In this document: piece after piece, positions 17,131-30,955 of the stretch
Layout: the number at the start of each line of letters is the position of its first letter
Position numbering within the stretch: the first letter of the stretch is position 1
Assembly (NCBI RefSeq): GCF_036898095.1
Contig: NC_090751.1
Coordinates: forward strand, 44,261,895-44,325,894
DNA length: 64,000 nucleotides
Direction of reading: 5' to 3'
Source: Palaemon carinicauda
Taxonomy: Eukaryota > Arthropoda > Malacostraca > Decapoda > Palaemonidae
Translations under genes and position numbers: made by a program
The notes under the pieces: model-generated
Told to the model about the DNA's origin: nothing
The model's database searches: none
The model's input: the letters and a program-made list of their open reading frames with translations, nothing else

Positions 17131-17596
17131 CAGCCGTTCCTGGTCCACCGCAGAACAAAGGCCTTAGGCATTCACGTCCATCCTTCGTTTGTATGTGGTC
17201 TTTGTATGCCAGTCCTCTCCGGCAAACATTGTTATTTCTTTGATCCATCTATTCTCTTCCTTCCTCTGCTCTATTTGCAATATCTAGTGACCCATTCTGT
17301 TATCTTGATGTCCAACTATTATCTGTCATTCTCATTATGTGCCCCGCCCATGATCATTTGTTTTTCTTACATGTGGCTAGAATATCCTCTACTTTAGTTT
17401 GATCTGGTATCCATGCTGCGTTTTTTTTCTGTCTCTTAGTGTTATTATCATTATTATTCCTTCCATATATTTTTAAGTTGTAACTAGCTTATGTCATAAG
17501 GTTTTAGTAATGCTCCCAAGTTTCTGAAGCATAAATTAAATCTGGCAACACCTTCTAATTAAATACTTTTCTTTTTAGAGAAAGTGGCAATTACGT
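17131..17596 (-). mobile_element. 5'-truncated LINE fragment, C-terminal/3' part
   Basis: On the minus strand this is the last part of the same LINE family as 61000-61935. The two regions align over 430 bp: both hold AAGTTGTAACTAGCTTAT, TCTGTCTCTTA and a stretch ending with the reverse complement of CTGCGGTGGACCAG. The reading frame is broken throughout. The LINE 3' end lies at 17131 and directly meets (AT)n; the LINE 5' truncation lies at about 17596, next to GT and ATT arrays. No catalytic region is retained. Confidence 0.8.
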
Positions 17597-17602
17597 GTGT
17601 GT

Positions 17603-17606
<4 letters not shown>

Positions 17607-17669
<63 letters not shown>

Positions 17670-17691
17670 TACTACTACTACTACTACTACT
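17607..17691. repeat. (ATT)n-(ACT)n array
   Basis: About 63 bp of ATT units followed by eight ACT units. Frames give Ile and Val runs only. Confidence 0.97.
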
Positions 17692-18125
17692 ATTTGCTTA
17701 GCTACAATCCTAAGGGAAAAGTAAATTTGAAAAGACCCGTGATGTTTACTTAGGAAATTATTTAGAACCAAACAATAAAAGAAAAAGAAATCATGTTGGT
17801 TTTAGGGGAGGTGTACACTCAAGGTTGGCCATAAAACATCAGAAGAACATCTGTAACTCGAAAGTAATAAATCTCTTGTGATGTGAGTAAGGAAGCAAAA
17901 TGATTGTTGTTGCAGCTGTTATATAAGTTTTTTTTTTCTTTTGTTTGTCAGGACTCGGTATTTGCGAATGAAATCATTAACAACTTAAGGTCTTTTTTTT
18001 TATTTATTTGTGTGGTGTGTGTGTGTGTGTGTATAAAGATCGCGTTTTGTTTAACTATTTGCATTGAGTATACTAACAGGAATCTGCATTCAGGACACAG
18101 TTGAACAAGGGAACTAAATGGCCAT

Positions 18126-18130
<5 letters not shown>
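17692..18130. other. Unique sequence, no gene seen
   Basis: Contains a poly-T stretch near 17930, another near 17993 and a short GT run at 18012-18033. Confidence 0.5.

Positions 18131-18188
<58 letters not shown>
18131..18188. repeat. (CT)n microsatellite
   Basis: 58 bp uninterrupted CT. Confidence 0.97.
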
Positions 18189-18189
<1 letters not shown>

Positions 18190-18417
18190 AAAAGAGAAGG
18201 AAAATATTTAACAAATATAAGAAGTTATCTTTTTCATTGATATGATAATATAATTCATCTTGTTCTGATGATTTTGGTTATCCTTGTCCCTTTTGTTACT
18301 GCATTAAAGGAATTATTGTCAAACGACACAGATTTTGCGAGAATTTGTTGAAAAACATTCGGTGCGCTAAAATTTGTATCAATATTCATAACCTATAAAA
18401 ATAAAACTTTATCCTAA

Positions 18418-18669
18418 GAATTTTCTTGGAGCGGTAACAAACTCAATTATGTAGAAAGCTTTAGTTACATTGGCCTCAAAATAACTAGAAATTTCAACGA
18501 CGACGAAGATATTAAAAAAGGGCATGGAAAATCTTATGCTCCTAGAACTACCTTATTAGAAAGATTAATTTCTATAGTCAAGTGGAAAAACGTAACCACT
18601 TTAAACGATACCGATATTCTCTCTTGCAGAATATTTCTCTGGAAGGGACCTGTAGCTCATGAGTGTTAG
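18418..18669 (+). pseudogene. Probable LINE reverse-transcriptase thumb fragment (83 open codons, no ATG)
   Basis: The frame is open from just after a stop at 18415 to TAG at 18667. Its first third reads YVESFSYIGLKITRNFNDDE, which resembles the conserved stretch after the catalytic domain of LINE reverse transcriptases (VxSFxYLG...I...D.DI). It then continues through LLERLISIVKW to GPVAHEC. There is no start codon, no upstream catalytic domain and no usual C-terminus, so it is a fragment. It appears to be a different subfamily from the copies at 15.5 and 61 kb. Assignment rests on this one motif. Confidence 0.45.
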
Positions 18670-18947
18670 TCAGTTGGTGCAATGAGGTGAAGTGAAAAAG
18701 GTTTCAATGTGTTATTTAAAAGAAAATTAACAATATTTTTTTTTCTTTTCTCAATTGTGCCATCTGTAGACTGATGGAATTTACTTCTTGTATAGAATGG
18801 TTTATTTTTTAGTTTGTAAATTTATTTTTTATTGTGATTGTTTGACCTTTTCTTCTATAAATGCATTTCCTTTTTAGGCAATATTAATTTAATGGAATTT
18901 TTAGCAGAAAGTATTAAGTGGTAATCCTTCAAAATGTATACCAACAA

Positions 18948-18950
<3 letters not shown>

Positions 18951-18992
<42 letters not shown>
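18951..18992. repeat. (CT)n microsatellite
   Basis: About 42 bp CT. The sequence from 18670 to 18950 is unique and without a gene. Confidence 0.97.
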
Positions 18993-18993
<1 letters not shown>

Positions 18994-19316
18994 GGGGCTA
19001 TGTATGGTACATTGTAAAAACGTTTCCAAGAAATTAAAGATTAAGTGACATTAAACTGTAAGAGACACTGTATCATCATTTTATAGGATCTTCATATTTC
19101 GTTATTTGTGATTATCAATCACTGGAGTATAAATATGAGGATGGGTTTTTTGTTACCTCCTCCAACGAAGTTAGAGAGGTTATGTTTTCTCCCCTGTTTG
19201 TGTGGTTGTTTATGAACAGCTTCCTGGCCACAATTTTAATCATAGAGTAATACAACTTGCAGGGAATAACTGTCATGTAGAAATCTGGAAATGATTAAAT
19301 TTTGGAAGGTCAAGGT

Positions 19317-19328
19317 CACGGTTAAGCA
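19317..19328 (+). promoter_or_regulatory. AGGTCA direct repeat, no spacer; contains TCAAGGTCA
   Basis: Two abutting AGGTCA half-sites. TCAAGGTCA (19320-19328) is the extended monomer site bound by FTZ-F1/NR5 and ERR-type nuclear receptors. The match is exact; function is inferred only, as it lies in a repeat. Confidence 0.35.
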
Positions 19329-19437
19329 AAATGTCCAATTCACGTAATCAGCCATTAGTTTGGACATAGTTGTCACAGAGATTCAAACTTGGATCATATT
19401 TGAGTGTATGAAAATCCATGCCACTTAACACATGTTA

Positions 19438-19450
19438 AGGTCAAAGGTCA
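19438..19450 (+). promoter_or_regulatory. Perfect DR1 (AGGTCA-A-AGGTCA)
   Basis: Two perfect AGGTCA half-sites with a 1-bp spacer, the consensus for HNF4 and RXR/USP-type receptors. It is followed at once by AGGTGG. Exact sequence match; occupancy is unknown. Confidence 0.35.
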
Positions 19451-19510
19451 AGGTGGAGAAATAAGCTGCCGCGGCGGAGGTCTGCGCTCTACTGAGTTCC
19501 CCTGTAGTTA

Positions 19511-20512
19511 GGAAGTCATATGAAAATCTACAAAGTATTTTTACAGTACCGAAAACCTATAAAAAGCATGAAGTTGCGTCTTAACTTGAAGATTATAATC
19601 AATCTTTGAAATAACAAAAAAGATATGTAATATTTTTGTACCTTATTGAATTTTGTAAATCAAACCACGAAGAGAATTAACAACTTATCAGACTAAGAAT
19701 AATGAATCTTCATGACAGGGATCAACACTAAAAATCTTTTTATCTTGATCAGAGTTTTCTGAATTGTATTTCAATTCTTCCAAAATAATACCTTTATTCA
19801 ATGTCGAATACATCTTTATGAAGCCATAATATGGGCTATATAAGAAAAATCAGATAATTATTTCGTATTTATAACGGTTTCGAAGTCAAGAGGTCAGATA
19901 TCTCCACAAGGTCTCTTATGTATTTTCCAGCTAGAATTTCCACTTATGGGTCACTATTATTAGCTATAGCCAGACCTTGCATGAAGCTTGTGTAATTTTC
20001 AAACCGGTCAATGTTTTTTCACTCAAAATATCTGTATTGAAATATAAGAGGGATGGGATGGGAAAAGTTGTTTGATTAGATTTGGGATGCGGAGGAATAT
20101 CAATTTTTTCGAGTGATTAGTCTTTTTCACAAGATATTTGAATAAGTAGATGATGTTTAATAATTGTAATGGAAATGTGGGGGGGCGACTACTACCCAAG
20201 GAACAATAAATAAAATTATATTGATATGGATCCATGATGGTTTTGTAGGAAACTATATACACAAACACATTGTGTGTCCTAAGAGAATAAACTAGAGAGG
20301 GAAGAAATTAGTGTCATTTAATATGTGGTAAAAGAAGGCAAGTATCAAACATTGTACTATTTGATAGCACATGCTGTTGGGGACCTAATGTTGAAGGAGG
20401 TGACTTGTGGAGGTGATTAAAGGAAGGTCTGTGGATTCTTTTAGATTTTCTTCTATAGAAGTTAGTGTACACACGCAAGATATTTAATATCAGTAAGGTT
20501 TGTCGATTTGAT

Positions 20513-20514
<2 letters not shown>
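19511..20514. other. Unique sequence, no gene supported
   Basis: Minus-strand frames at 20023-20268 and 20314-20556 are of noise length and have no recognisable motif. Confidence 0.45.
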
Positions 20515-20577
<63 letters not shown>

Positions 20578-20590
20578 ATATATATATATG
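20515..20590. repeat. Compound (AT)n-(AC)n-(AT)n
   Basis: AT, then nine or so AC units, then AT, giving a symmetric compound array. Confidence 0.95.
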
Positions 20591-20887
20591 AGTTGGTCCG
20601 AATTATATCCGTTGTATTCGCTTTAATTAAGATTGAAAAGATAATTGATCTATCCCGAAGAGACTAACATTACAAATGGAGAATGGTCTCAGTGAATGGA
20701 AACCGTTACATAATTTTTGCATTAACTTCAACTCTCACCACTGGTTATCTGATGTCGTATATTAACGGTCACGTTTGTAACTCGTTCTTGTAAGTTCATC
20801 AGTGTTCTGTCTCAGTATTAAATGATTATGTAAATGCTTAAATGCAGTTCAATTAATCGTGAGCGGTCATATTTTTATTAACTTCTC

Positions 20888-20937
<50 letters not shown>

Positions 20938-21132
20938 ATATAAGGGGCTCTTGTGAGAAGGGTACCCAATTGTGTAATTAGCATAATAAAGGAGCTGCTT
21001 CTTCATCATTAATAGAGTAAAGGTATCCATTAAGAAAATTAGCATTTGTCAAGATCCTGAGGTGGTTTTAACTAGGTGACTGAGATTTGGAGAACACCAA
21101 CGCTTGGTCTTTCTTGTGGATACCCATTCGGT

Positions 21133-21187
<55 letters not shown>

Positions 21188-21988
21188 CAAAATTAAGAAG
21201 CAAGAGCTCTTCCATGAAGTAAAGATTTTGGAGAACATGTTAAGAAAAATAAAAGATACGATTTGGGGAAAGAGCAAATCTTCTTGAATTCTTTCCTCCC
21301 ATCCTATTTCTTTCCTTTCTACCCATTCCCCCACTTTTTCTGTCCTTTTTTTTTCCAAGTTCAATTCCTTTCACCACAAGCAGCCTCGCGTAAGCCGGTC
21401 TTTTTCCAGATTAAATGTCAACTTTAATTTTGAGAATTTCGCCGTTGTCTTTTTTTTTCTTTTCTCTTAACATTCACTGCAGCAAACTTTTATTCATGCG
21501 AGTTGAGACCCAGAGAGGCTCCGAATAGTAGATGCGTTTATTTTTCCTCTTTTGTAAAAAAAAAAAAAAAAAAAAAAATATTTGAAAGTCTCAACTGTTA
21601 TATCAATATCTATTATTAGTCACAGTTGCTATTAACACAAGTATTAATAATAATCAGTTGAGGTAGTAATAGCTGGTATGATTAGTTTGAGAACTGTTGA
21701 AGGATTAATGCTGTGATGTATTTTGAGCGAGGTTTATGTAAGATTAATACTCTGGTTATACCCATCTATGTAGGCCACACAGTGGTATAAGCTCTCTTGG
21801 TGTCTCCATTGTCAGTTCTGTGGATGTACGTTCAATTATTCTTGCGATCTATAGATAACTTTCCTTCAGTGGTCCCTAAGCTCCGATAACCAAGAGATTA
21901 TTAAAGCGTTGGCAAAGACTTCAGCGGGCATTTTATTTTTCTAAATCGGAATTCCCGTCTTTTATTGCACCATCACTTGATTTTTTTT
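20591..21988. other. Unique sequence with CT, AG and poly-A runs
   Basis: Holds (CT)n at 20889-20937, (AG)n at 21136-21185 and a run of 23 A at 21556-21578. No gene seen. The unique part ends at a T run just before the duplicated block. Confidence 0.5.
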
Positions 21989-22139
21989 TTATTGTCAAGA
22001 TATTATACCGTTTTATATTTCTTTGTTTCAAAGTTTACAATTATTTAGACCTTGGGTCACTGGTGGATGGTATATCTTACAACTTCCTTCTCGTATGTTT
22101 TCTTATGTTAAGGAAATCAGTTTCTGTTATACACACATC

Positions 22140-22703
22140 TATATTTGAATGTGTTTATGGTTATATTTAACAATAATGGGGAATACATTAGCAACTTGAG
22201 ATTTGCAGATAGAATTGCAAATGATGATAAATGATATGAATAGAGGAACCAAAACTATAGGACTGATGTTGTATATAAGTAAAACTAGACAATGTTCAAT
22301 GAAAAAGCAGAGAGATGACAAATAACGGTTATGAACGAACTATCTGGAGATTTTTAATGGATATACGTACTTAGAACAGACAGTAATTGTTTCACCAGGA
22401 TATGAAACCGAAATTAAAAGAAGGATAAGCATGGGATGGAGAGCTTTTGGTAAACAAGATGTGATTATGAAATGTAAAATGTCCTTTCTCTAAAAATAAA
22501 AGTATTGAATAAGATGGTCCTACCAGTATCAACTTATTCATAAGAGAATAGGTACCCAGAGATTGGGAATGAAGCAGGGAAAGGAAGAGAAGACGATGAA
22601 TTGACGAGCTTAGATAAAGTTCTTGTATAGATTGGCATAGAAAGATCATAAACAGGTCATATCTGAAGCTTTTGACTTTCAGTGGACTAGCAACGGATGA
22701 TGA

Positions 22704-22709
<6 letters not shown>
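22140..22709 (+). pseudogene. LINE reverse-transcriptase/C-terminal remnant, copy 1
   Basis: Broken frames read NNGEYISNLRFADR (the catalytic FADD changed to FADR at 22202-22213). They continue through MFNEKAE, ETEIKRRISMGWRAF-like sequence and NKMVLPVSTYS to the LINE terminus CAGTGGACTAG. A 29-bp deletion removes the codons after the catalytic motif. The 3' end (GATGATGATG) meets (AT)n. Reverse-transcriptase activity is impossible. Confidence 0.8.

Positions 22710-22740
<31 letters not shown>
22710..22740. repeat. (AT)n at a LINE 3' end
   Basis: About 31 bp in this copy; the equivalent array in the second copy is about 126 bp. Confidence 0.95.
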
Positions 22741-23070
<330 letters not shown>

Positions 23071-23108
23071 CAGATGTAATCCTCCTCAGCACGAAGATAG
23101 TTTAATAT

Positions 23109-23318
23109 ATAGTAGTCCACATAAGGAAGATTAAAACATTATGAGTATATGTAGAAATGCTCTACAGTTTCGTCCTTCACTGGACCTCTTCTTAGAGCGT
23201 TTATGATAAAAAATCTTTTTTTTTATATATAATAAACAACCAAACAAGAGGTCCAGTGGCAGATGAAACTATAGAGCATTTCAACAGTTACTCCTATTTT
23301 AATTTTCCCTATATGGGC

Positions 23319-23324
<6 letters not shown>
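23109..23324. mobile_element. 216-bp fold-back (MITE-like) element, copy 1
   Basis: The terminal arms are about 80 bp. Outer ends ATAGTAG and CTACTAT are inverted, and the inner arms 23154-23190 and 23246-23282 pair over 37 bp (GAAATGCTCTACAGTTTCGT against its near-complement), with a 55-bp AT-rich loop. It has no coding capacity. TA-rich flanks and an AT array on the right suggest insertion at TA, as for Tc1/mariner-derived MITEs. Confidence 0.75.

Positions 23325-23354
<30 letters not shown>
23322..23354. repeat. (AT)n microsatellite
   Basis: About 33 bp directly at the fold-back element's right edge. Confidence 0.95.
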
Positions 23355-23357
<3 letters not shown>

Positions 23358-23783
23358 CAGTATGTACACACTACGGCATATTTGGATGTGAAATTACCAT
23401 GTACTTGATTTATAGGTGGCGTAAACATTTAATTTTTATTTCATGAAAAAGTAGTTTTTGTTCTACGCTTTTTTTATTTTTTACAAAAATCTCACAGAAA
23501 TTTCTCAGTGTAGGCTGTAATGGTAAAGATTGTTTTAATACAACGATGCTGAAAAACCAACTAATGAATATTGAGGAATTCGTAAGAAAAAGGTTTGCCT
23601 TTTTAACTTAGAATAGGTTATAAATACTTACTTAGATAAAAGAATATAGAAGTGATAAATCAGATTACTGTATAAATTTTTGGAGCCTGAACATGTAAAA
23701 CGTGAGTAGGAATTTTCAATAATTTTTTATCTTATAAAATACATTTTTAATCTGAAGGATAATCATTAATTACATTTTTATTA

Positions 23784-23844
<61 letters not shown>

Positions 23845-24157
23845 GAGAGAGAGATGAGGGGGTGATAAGCAAGAAGCATCGTAGACGGTTTGAAATATTT
23901 TTGTTGGAATACATGCTTTCCGAATTCTGTGATATTACATGCTGATTATATTTATGCAAATACGTTAAAAACCGCGGTCCAAATGTGCCTCCGAGATGAA
24001 CAGTAAAAAGTACAAAGTTTACCCATCGACCATCGACGTTGCTCAAGATCATCGTGAACTTTAACGGCCATAGTTCACGGCGTTCCCATTGGGAAAACTA
24101 CACACAAATGCTACAACTTAGTTATATAGAACATCTTTGGTACACAAACAGACATAC

Positions 24158-24211
<54 letters not shown>

Positions 24212-25009
24212 TTGTAGCTAGTGGTAAGTAAAACTGTGCGAACTGTATATAGTTGGAGTTAAATCTGAGATAGAAAATTATTTCATTCTTCATTTAAAGA
24301 TTAATTTCAAAACGTTAGAAACTGCTGTATTACAGTTAGACAGAAATTTGTGTTGTAAGTAAAGCGAAAACTCCAGCGACTGTTTTTTAAAGTTAAGGGG
24401 AAATTCTTTTCTACTGATCAAAAGTATCAAACAGTGATCTTATTCTTAATAATTATCATATATTTGATACTTTGCTTTAGGGCGAAAAGGTTTTTATGAG
24501 ATATAATATTTAAGGAGTTAAGTTTAATCTCAAAACTGATATTGTTATGAGGTGGTAAATGTCAAACATTAGTGTAAACCTCAGTAAATATCTCTTACTG
24601 CTGTTTATTAAATGTTTCATGATATTCAATCATATTAAAAAAAATGAGATTGTAACGCTGCTGTTATATAGTGCTTATGTCAAAAGGTATATGTATCTAT
24701 GAATGATTGTATGTGTGAAATCCATAGGTATATGCCACCATTAGATGCAACTGTGTAATCAGTTTATTAAATTATAGAAACATATTTCTGTTTCTGTGGC
24801 TTAAAAATTTGGACTATCTCGTCAAATTTAATTGTCTGCTGATACTCGCAGACCATAACAGTCCTATTGTATAGAGTTTGTTATTATAGGTGCATCAACG
24901 TAAGAGGTAGTCGGCTTGATTATGATTACATATTACATTAAGAGACCAATGACTGTCTGGACCACTTTTGATACGTTTGCTATATAGTTTTGAGCTGGAT
25001 GCGTTTTTG
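23355..25009. other. Duplicated unique sequence with two (AG)n arrays
   Basis: Arrays at 23787-23854 and 24162-24206. The remaining 1.5 kb shows no gene; it is repeated in the second copy with scattered substitutions. Confidence 0.5.
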
Positions 25010-25377
25010 TCTCCAAGGGGTTAACTACTGCAATGTAATTGTCCAGTGGCTACTTTCCCCTTGGTGAGGGTAGAAGAGACTCTTTAGCTATGGTAAGAAG
25101 CTGTTCTAGGAGAAGGACACTCCAAAATCAAACAATTGTTCTATAGTCTTGGGTAATGCTGTAGCCTCTGTACCATGGTCTTCCACTGTCCTGGGTTAGA
25201 GTGCTCTTGCTTGAGGGTACACTCGGGCACACTATTCTATCTCGTTTCTCTTCCTCTTGTTTTGTTTATATAGGAAATATTTATTCAAATGTCACTGTCC
25301 TTAAAATGAATTATTTTTCCGTGTTTCCTTTCCTCATTGGGATATTTGCTTTTCCAACTAGGCTTGTAGCTTAGGAA

Positions 25378-25439
<62 letters not shown>
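25010..25439 (+). mobile_element. (AAT)-tailed retroposon-like repeat, copy 1
   Basis: One of four copies in the window. The sense strand begins here near CCAAGGGGTTAAC. It passes through GGTAAGAAGCTGTTCTAGGA, GGTCTTCCACTGTC and GAGGGTACACTCGGGCACAC, and ends GGCTTGTAGCTTAGGAAG followed by about 61 bp of AAT units. The other copies keep the AAT or ATT array at the same end, which marks it as the 3' tail. This copy is 5'-truncated relative to 37586-38250. I remember this sequence as common in decapod DNA. Confidence 0.75.
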
Positions 25440-25440
<1 letters not shown>

Positions 25441-25982
25441 GATTTGCTCTTTGTGGGGTTCAAGTAAAGGGTTTGCTAATTTTCATGACCAAGGTATGCT
25501 GAATAATGGTCATATCTATTACTAGTTATTTGAAAGGGCTTAGCACAACCGTTTATTCCAATGAGCATGTTTTCATTCCCAGTGTCATTTATTTGCATTT
25601 TACTTTCGAATTTGGAACTTTCTTTTGTTATTCCTTTTTGGAGCAAATATCGCAACTCCCCGTTTGTATTAAGACTTGTAGGAAAGTTTGGGTCAGTGAC
25701 TCTTATCCTACCATCGAAGGAAAAGCAGCTACCCGTGCTATATACGGGAATAAATTTGAATTTATGATGAGATTGTTCAGGCAACTTCTTTTATGGAAAG
25801 AAGTGCGGTTGTTGAATACAAAGAAAAACGGCAGAAGTTGTGGAGATAAATTGTCTGCGTAGTTTATCTTGTGTAATGAGTGTTATAAAGGCTGGGCAAT
25901 GTAGATATAGTACGATGTGGTAAATAGGTTTTGAGAGGATTTGACTACGTGGAACGAATGGGAAATAGCAGGGTCTGTAGTT

Positions 25983-26060
<78 letters not shown>

Positions 26061-27137
26061 TAAAATTGATGGTAGAGGGTTTGGCACTAGTTTCGATATG
26101 AAGAAGCCCTAGAATCGAGATGGCTCTGCAATGCCTGAAAGACAAAATATGAGTGGTGCATTGTGTTGATATCATACTAGTTAATGTTTATGTTAGATAT
26201 GTAAACAATGTTTTACAAGTTTCCTGCACTAGTGTTATCCTTAATCCATGTAAAAATATAAAGGTAGCAATTACTACAAATTTGTTTTTCTCCGCAGATA
26301 CCTTATAAGGAAAATGGCTCACTAGTGAACACAATTCATGACAAAAAATCAAATGATAATGCTTGATTTAAAGTTAAAAGAGTACACGTAAAGTTTGGAA
26401 AGAATCTCTATTTGTTCTCAGAACGATATAAATTCGTTTACAGAAATACACAGAAAGAGGAATAAAAGGAATTAATGATGAGCTTGTGGTAGGAGGAAGT
26501 ATGTTCATTAGACAGAAAGCTTGATGTATGATAAACGGCAGCGTTATTCAGCTATTTTCGTTGGTAGAAGCACAATGGAGAGAAAATATTGAATATCAGC
26601 GATAGAAGAGAGGTAAAGTAGACTAGTGATGATATTTGATGGTCTCGTAACTAATTTAAGAAATGCGCCAAAGAGCACTGAGGATGCAAGGAAAGCTAAA
26701 AATAACCCGAAGGATGAAAACTAAATGTTTGCAAGAGGGGATATTTTATTGGGGTATCATATTGTCATCTATATGACAGTGTGTTTGGTACAACCTTATT
26801 GAAAGTAATGATCTAAATTGAGTTTATGATATTTTCTATTTGCATGAGGGAAGAGATGATATAAAAGAATGTTGAATGTAGAACGGGCTATTGCACATTC
26901 TATAAAATGTATGCAAGGAAATTTACCTAAACAATAAGCTTTGAAAATGTCATGGGAAAAAATATTGATAAGGATCTAGCTAAAGAAAATTTAATATAAA
27001 TAAATAGATTTCAACGATATTAGCATTTTTTTTTTTTTTTTTTAGCTAGGAATGTGTTGTAATAAGACTTCAGCTTTATGGTATAATATATATGGTACGT
27101 TATTGAAATTGACAAGAATTTAGAAGTGAATGGTCTT
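25440..27137. other. Duplicated unique sequence with (AG)n at 25985-26057
   Basis: Contains a 118-codon plus frame (25506-25862), identical in the second copy but for the first residues. Because the whole block is recently duplicated, that conservation says nothing about coding. A T run lies near 27026-27043. No gene is supported. Confidence 0.45.
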
Positions 27138-27637
27138 NNNNNNNNNNNNNNNNNNNNNNNNNNNNNNNNNNNNNNNNNNNNNNNNNNNNNNNNNNNNNNN
27201 NNNNNNNNNNNNNNNNNNNNNNNNNNNNNNNNNNNNNNNNNNNNNNNNNNNNNNNNNNNNNNNNNNNNNNNNNNNNNNNNNNNNNNNNNNNNNNNNNNNN
27301 NNNNNNNNNNNNNNNNNNNNNNNNNNNNNNNNNNNNNNNNNNNNNNNNNNNNNNNNNNNNNNNNNNNNNNNNNNNNNNNNNNNNNNNNNNNNNNNNNNNN
27401 NNNNNNNNNNNNNNNNNNNNNNNNNNNNNNNNNNNNNNNNNNNNNNNNNNNNNNNNNNNNNNNNNNNNNNNNNNNNNNNNNNNNNNNNNNNNNNNNNNNN
27501 NNNNNNNNNNNNNNNNNNNNNNNNNNNNNNNNNNNNNNNNNNNNNNNNNNNNNNNNNNNNNNNNNNNNNNNNNNNNNNNNNNNNNNNNNNNNNNNNNNNN
27601 NNNNNNNNNNNNNNNNNNNNNNNNNNNNNNNNNNNNN
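27138..27637. other. Assembly gap, exactly 500 N
   Basis: 500 undetermined bases, the round size commonly used for an unknown gap. The two copies of the 5-kb block end and begin exactly at its edges. Confidence 0.99.
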
Positions 27638-27788
27638 TTATTGTCAAGATATTATACCGTTTTATATTTCTTTGTTTCAAAGTTTACAATTATTTAGACC
27701 TTGGGTCACTGGTGGATGGTATAACTTACAACTTCCTTCTCGTATGTTTTCCTATGTTAAGGAAATTAGTTTCTGTTATACACACATC

Positions 27789-28937
<1,149 letters not shown>

Positions 28938-28975
28938 CAGATGTAATCCTCCTCAGCACGAAGATAGTTTAATAT

Positions 28976-29187
28976 ATAGTAGTCCACATAAGGAAGATTA
29001 AAACATTATGAGTATATGTAGAAATGCTCTACAGTTTCGTCCTTCACTGGACCTCTTCTTAGAGCGTTTATGATAAAAAATCCTTTTTTTTATATATAAT
29101 AAACAACCAAACAAGAGGTCCAGTGGCAGATGAAACTATAGAGCATTTCAACAGATACTCTTATTTTGATTTTCCTTATATGGGCTA

Positions 29188-29191
<4 letters not shown>
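28976..29191. mobile_element. 216-bp fold-back (MITE-like) element, copy 2
   Basis: Same length and ends as at 23109-23324, followed by a longer AT array (to 29262). Confidence 0.75.

Positions 29192-29262
<71 letters not shown>
29192..29262. repeat. (AT)n microsatellite
   Basis: About 70 bp AT, twice the length of its partner in copy 1. Confidence 0.95.
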
Positions 29263-29264
<2 letters not shown>

Positions 29265-29676
29265 GTATGTACACACTACGGCATATTTGGATGTGAAATT
29301 ACCATGTACTTGATTTATAGGTGGCGTAAACATTTGATTTTTATTTCATGAAAAAGTAGTTTCTGTTCTACGCTTTTTTTATTTTTTACAAAATTCTCAT
29401 GCAGATAATTTTTTCAATGTTTGCTGTAATGGTAAAGATTGTTTTAATACAACAATGCTGAAAAACCAACTAATGAATATTGAGGAATTCGTAAGAAAAA
29501 GTTTGGTTTTTTAACTTAGAATAGGTTATAACTTAGATAAAAGAATATAGAAGGGATAAATCAGAATACTGTGTAAACTTTCGGAGCCTGAACATGTAAA
29601 ACGTGAGTAGGATAATTTTTTATCTTATAAGATACATTTTAATCTGAAGGAATAATCATTGATTACATTTTTATTA

Positions 29677-29772
<96 letters not shown>

Positions 29773-30092
29773 GGGGGTGATAAGCAAGAAGCATCGTAGA
29801 CGGTTTGAAATATTTTTGTTGGAATACATGCTTTCCGAATTCTGTGATATTACATGCTGATTATATTTATGCAAATACGTTAAAAACCGAGGTCCAAATA
29901 TGCCTCCGAGATGAACAGTAAAAAGTACATAGTTTACCCATCGACCATCGACGTTGCTCAAGATCATCGTGAACTTTAACGGCCATAGTTCACGGCGTTC
30001 CCATTGGGAAAACTACACACAAATGCTACAACTTAGTTATATAGAACATCTTTGGTATACAAACAGACATACGAGAGAGAGAGAGAGAGAGG

Positions 30093-30159
<67 letters not shown>

Positions 30160-30955
30160 TTGTAGCTAATGGTAAGTAAAACTGTGCGAACTGTATATAG
30201 TTGGAGTTAATTCTGAGGTAGAAAATTATTTCATTCTTCATTTAAAGATAATTTCAAAACTTTAGAAACTGCTGTATTACAGTTATACAGAAATTTGTGT
30301 TGTAAGTAAAGCGAAAACTCCAGCGACTGTTTTTTAAAGTTAAAGGGAAATTCTTTTCTACTGATCAAAAGTATCAAACAGTGATCTTATTCTTAATAAT
30401 TATCATATATTTGATACTTTGCTTTAGGGCGAAAAGGTTTTTATGAGATATAATATTTAAGGAGTTAAGTTTAATCTCAAAACTGATATAGTTATGAGGT
30501 GGTAAATGTCAAACATTAGTGTAAACCTCAGTAAATATATCTTACTGCTGTTTATTAAATGTTTCATGATATTCAATCATATTAAAAAAACGAGATTGTA
30601 ACGCTGCTGTTATATAGTGCTTATGTCAAAAGGTATATTTATCTATGAATGATTGTATGTGTGAAATCCATAGGTATATGCCACTATTGGATGCAACTGT
30701 CTAATCAGTTTATTAAATTATAGAAACATATGTCTGTTTCTGTGGCTTAAAAATTTGGACACTCTGGTCAAATTTAATTGTCTGCTGATACTCGCAGACC
30801 ATAACAGTCCTATTGTATAGAGTTTGTTATTATAGGTGCATCAACGTAAGAGGTAGTCGGCTTGATTATGATTACATATTACATTAAGAGACCAATGACT
30901 GTCTGGACCACTTTTGATACGTTTGCTATATAGTTTTGAGCTGGATGTGTTTTTG
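29263..30955. other. Duplicated unique sequence with (AG)n at 29680-29769 and 30074-30154
   Basis: Partner of 23355-25009; AG arrays are longer and interrupted here. No gene seen. Confidence 0.5.

Larger units (their letters stand above)
19150..19510 (+). repeat. Interspersed repeat with AGGTCA motifs and a CCGCGGCGGAGG core
   Basis: Starts near TTACCTCCTCCAACGAAG and ends near GAGTTCCCCTGTAG. The segment CTGCCGCGGCGGAGGTCTGC near 19467 and the repeated GGTCAAGGTCA wording match a family I remember from many marine animals; this is memory, not a search. It is much less AT-rich than its neighbours and has no open frame. A non-autonomous element is likely; its ends and class are unknown. Confidence 0.55.

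Noticed and set aside
25506..25862. 118-codon frame conserved between 25.5 and 31.4 kb
   Set aside because: Both copies belong to a recent duplication or two haplotypes, so identity is expected without selection, and no motif is present.
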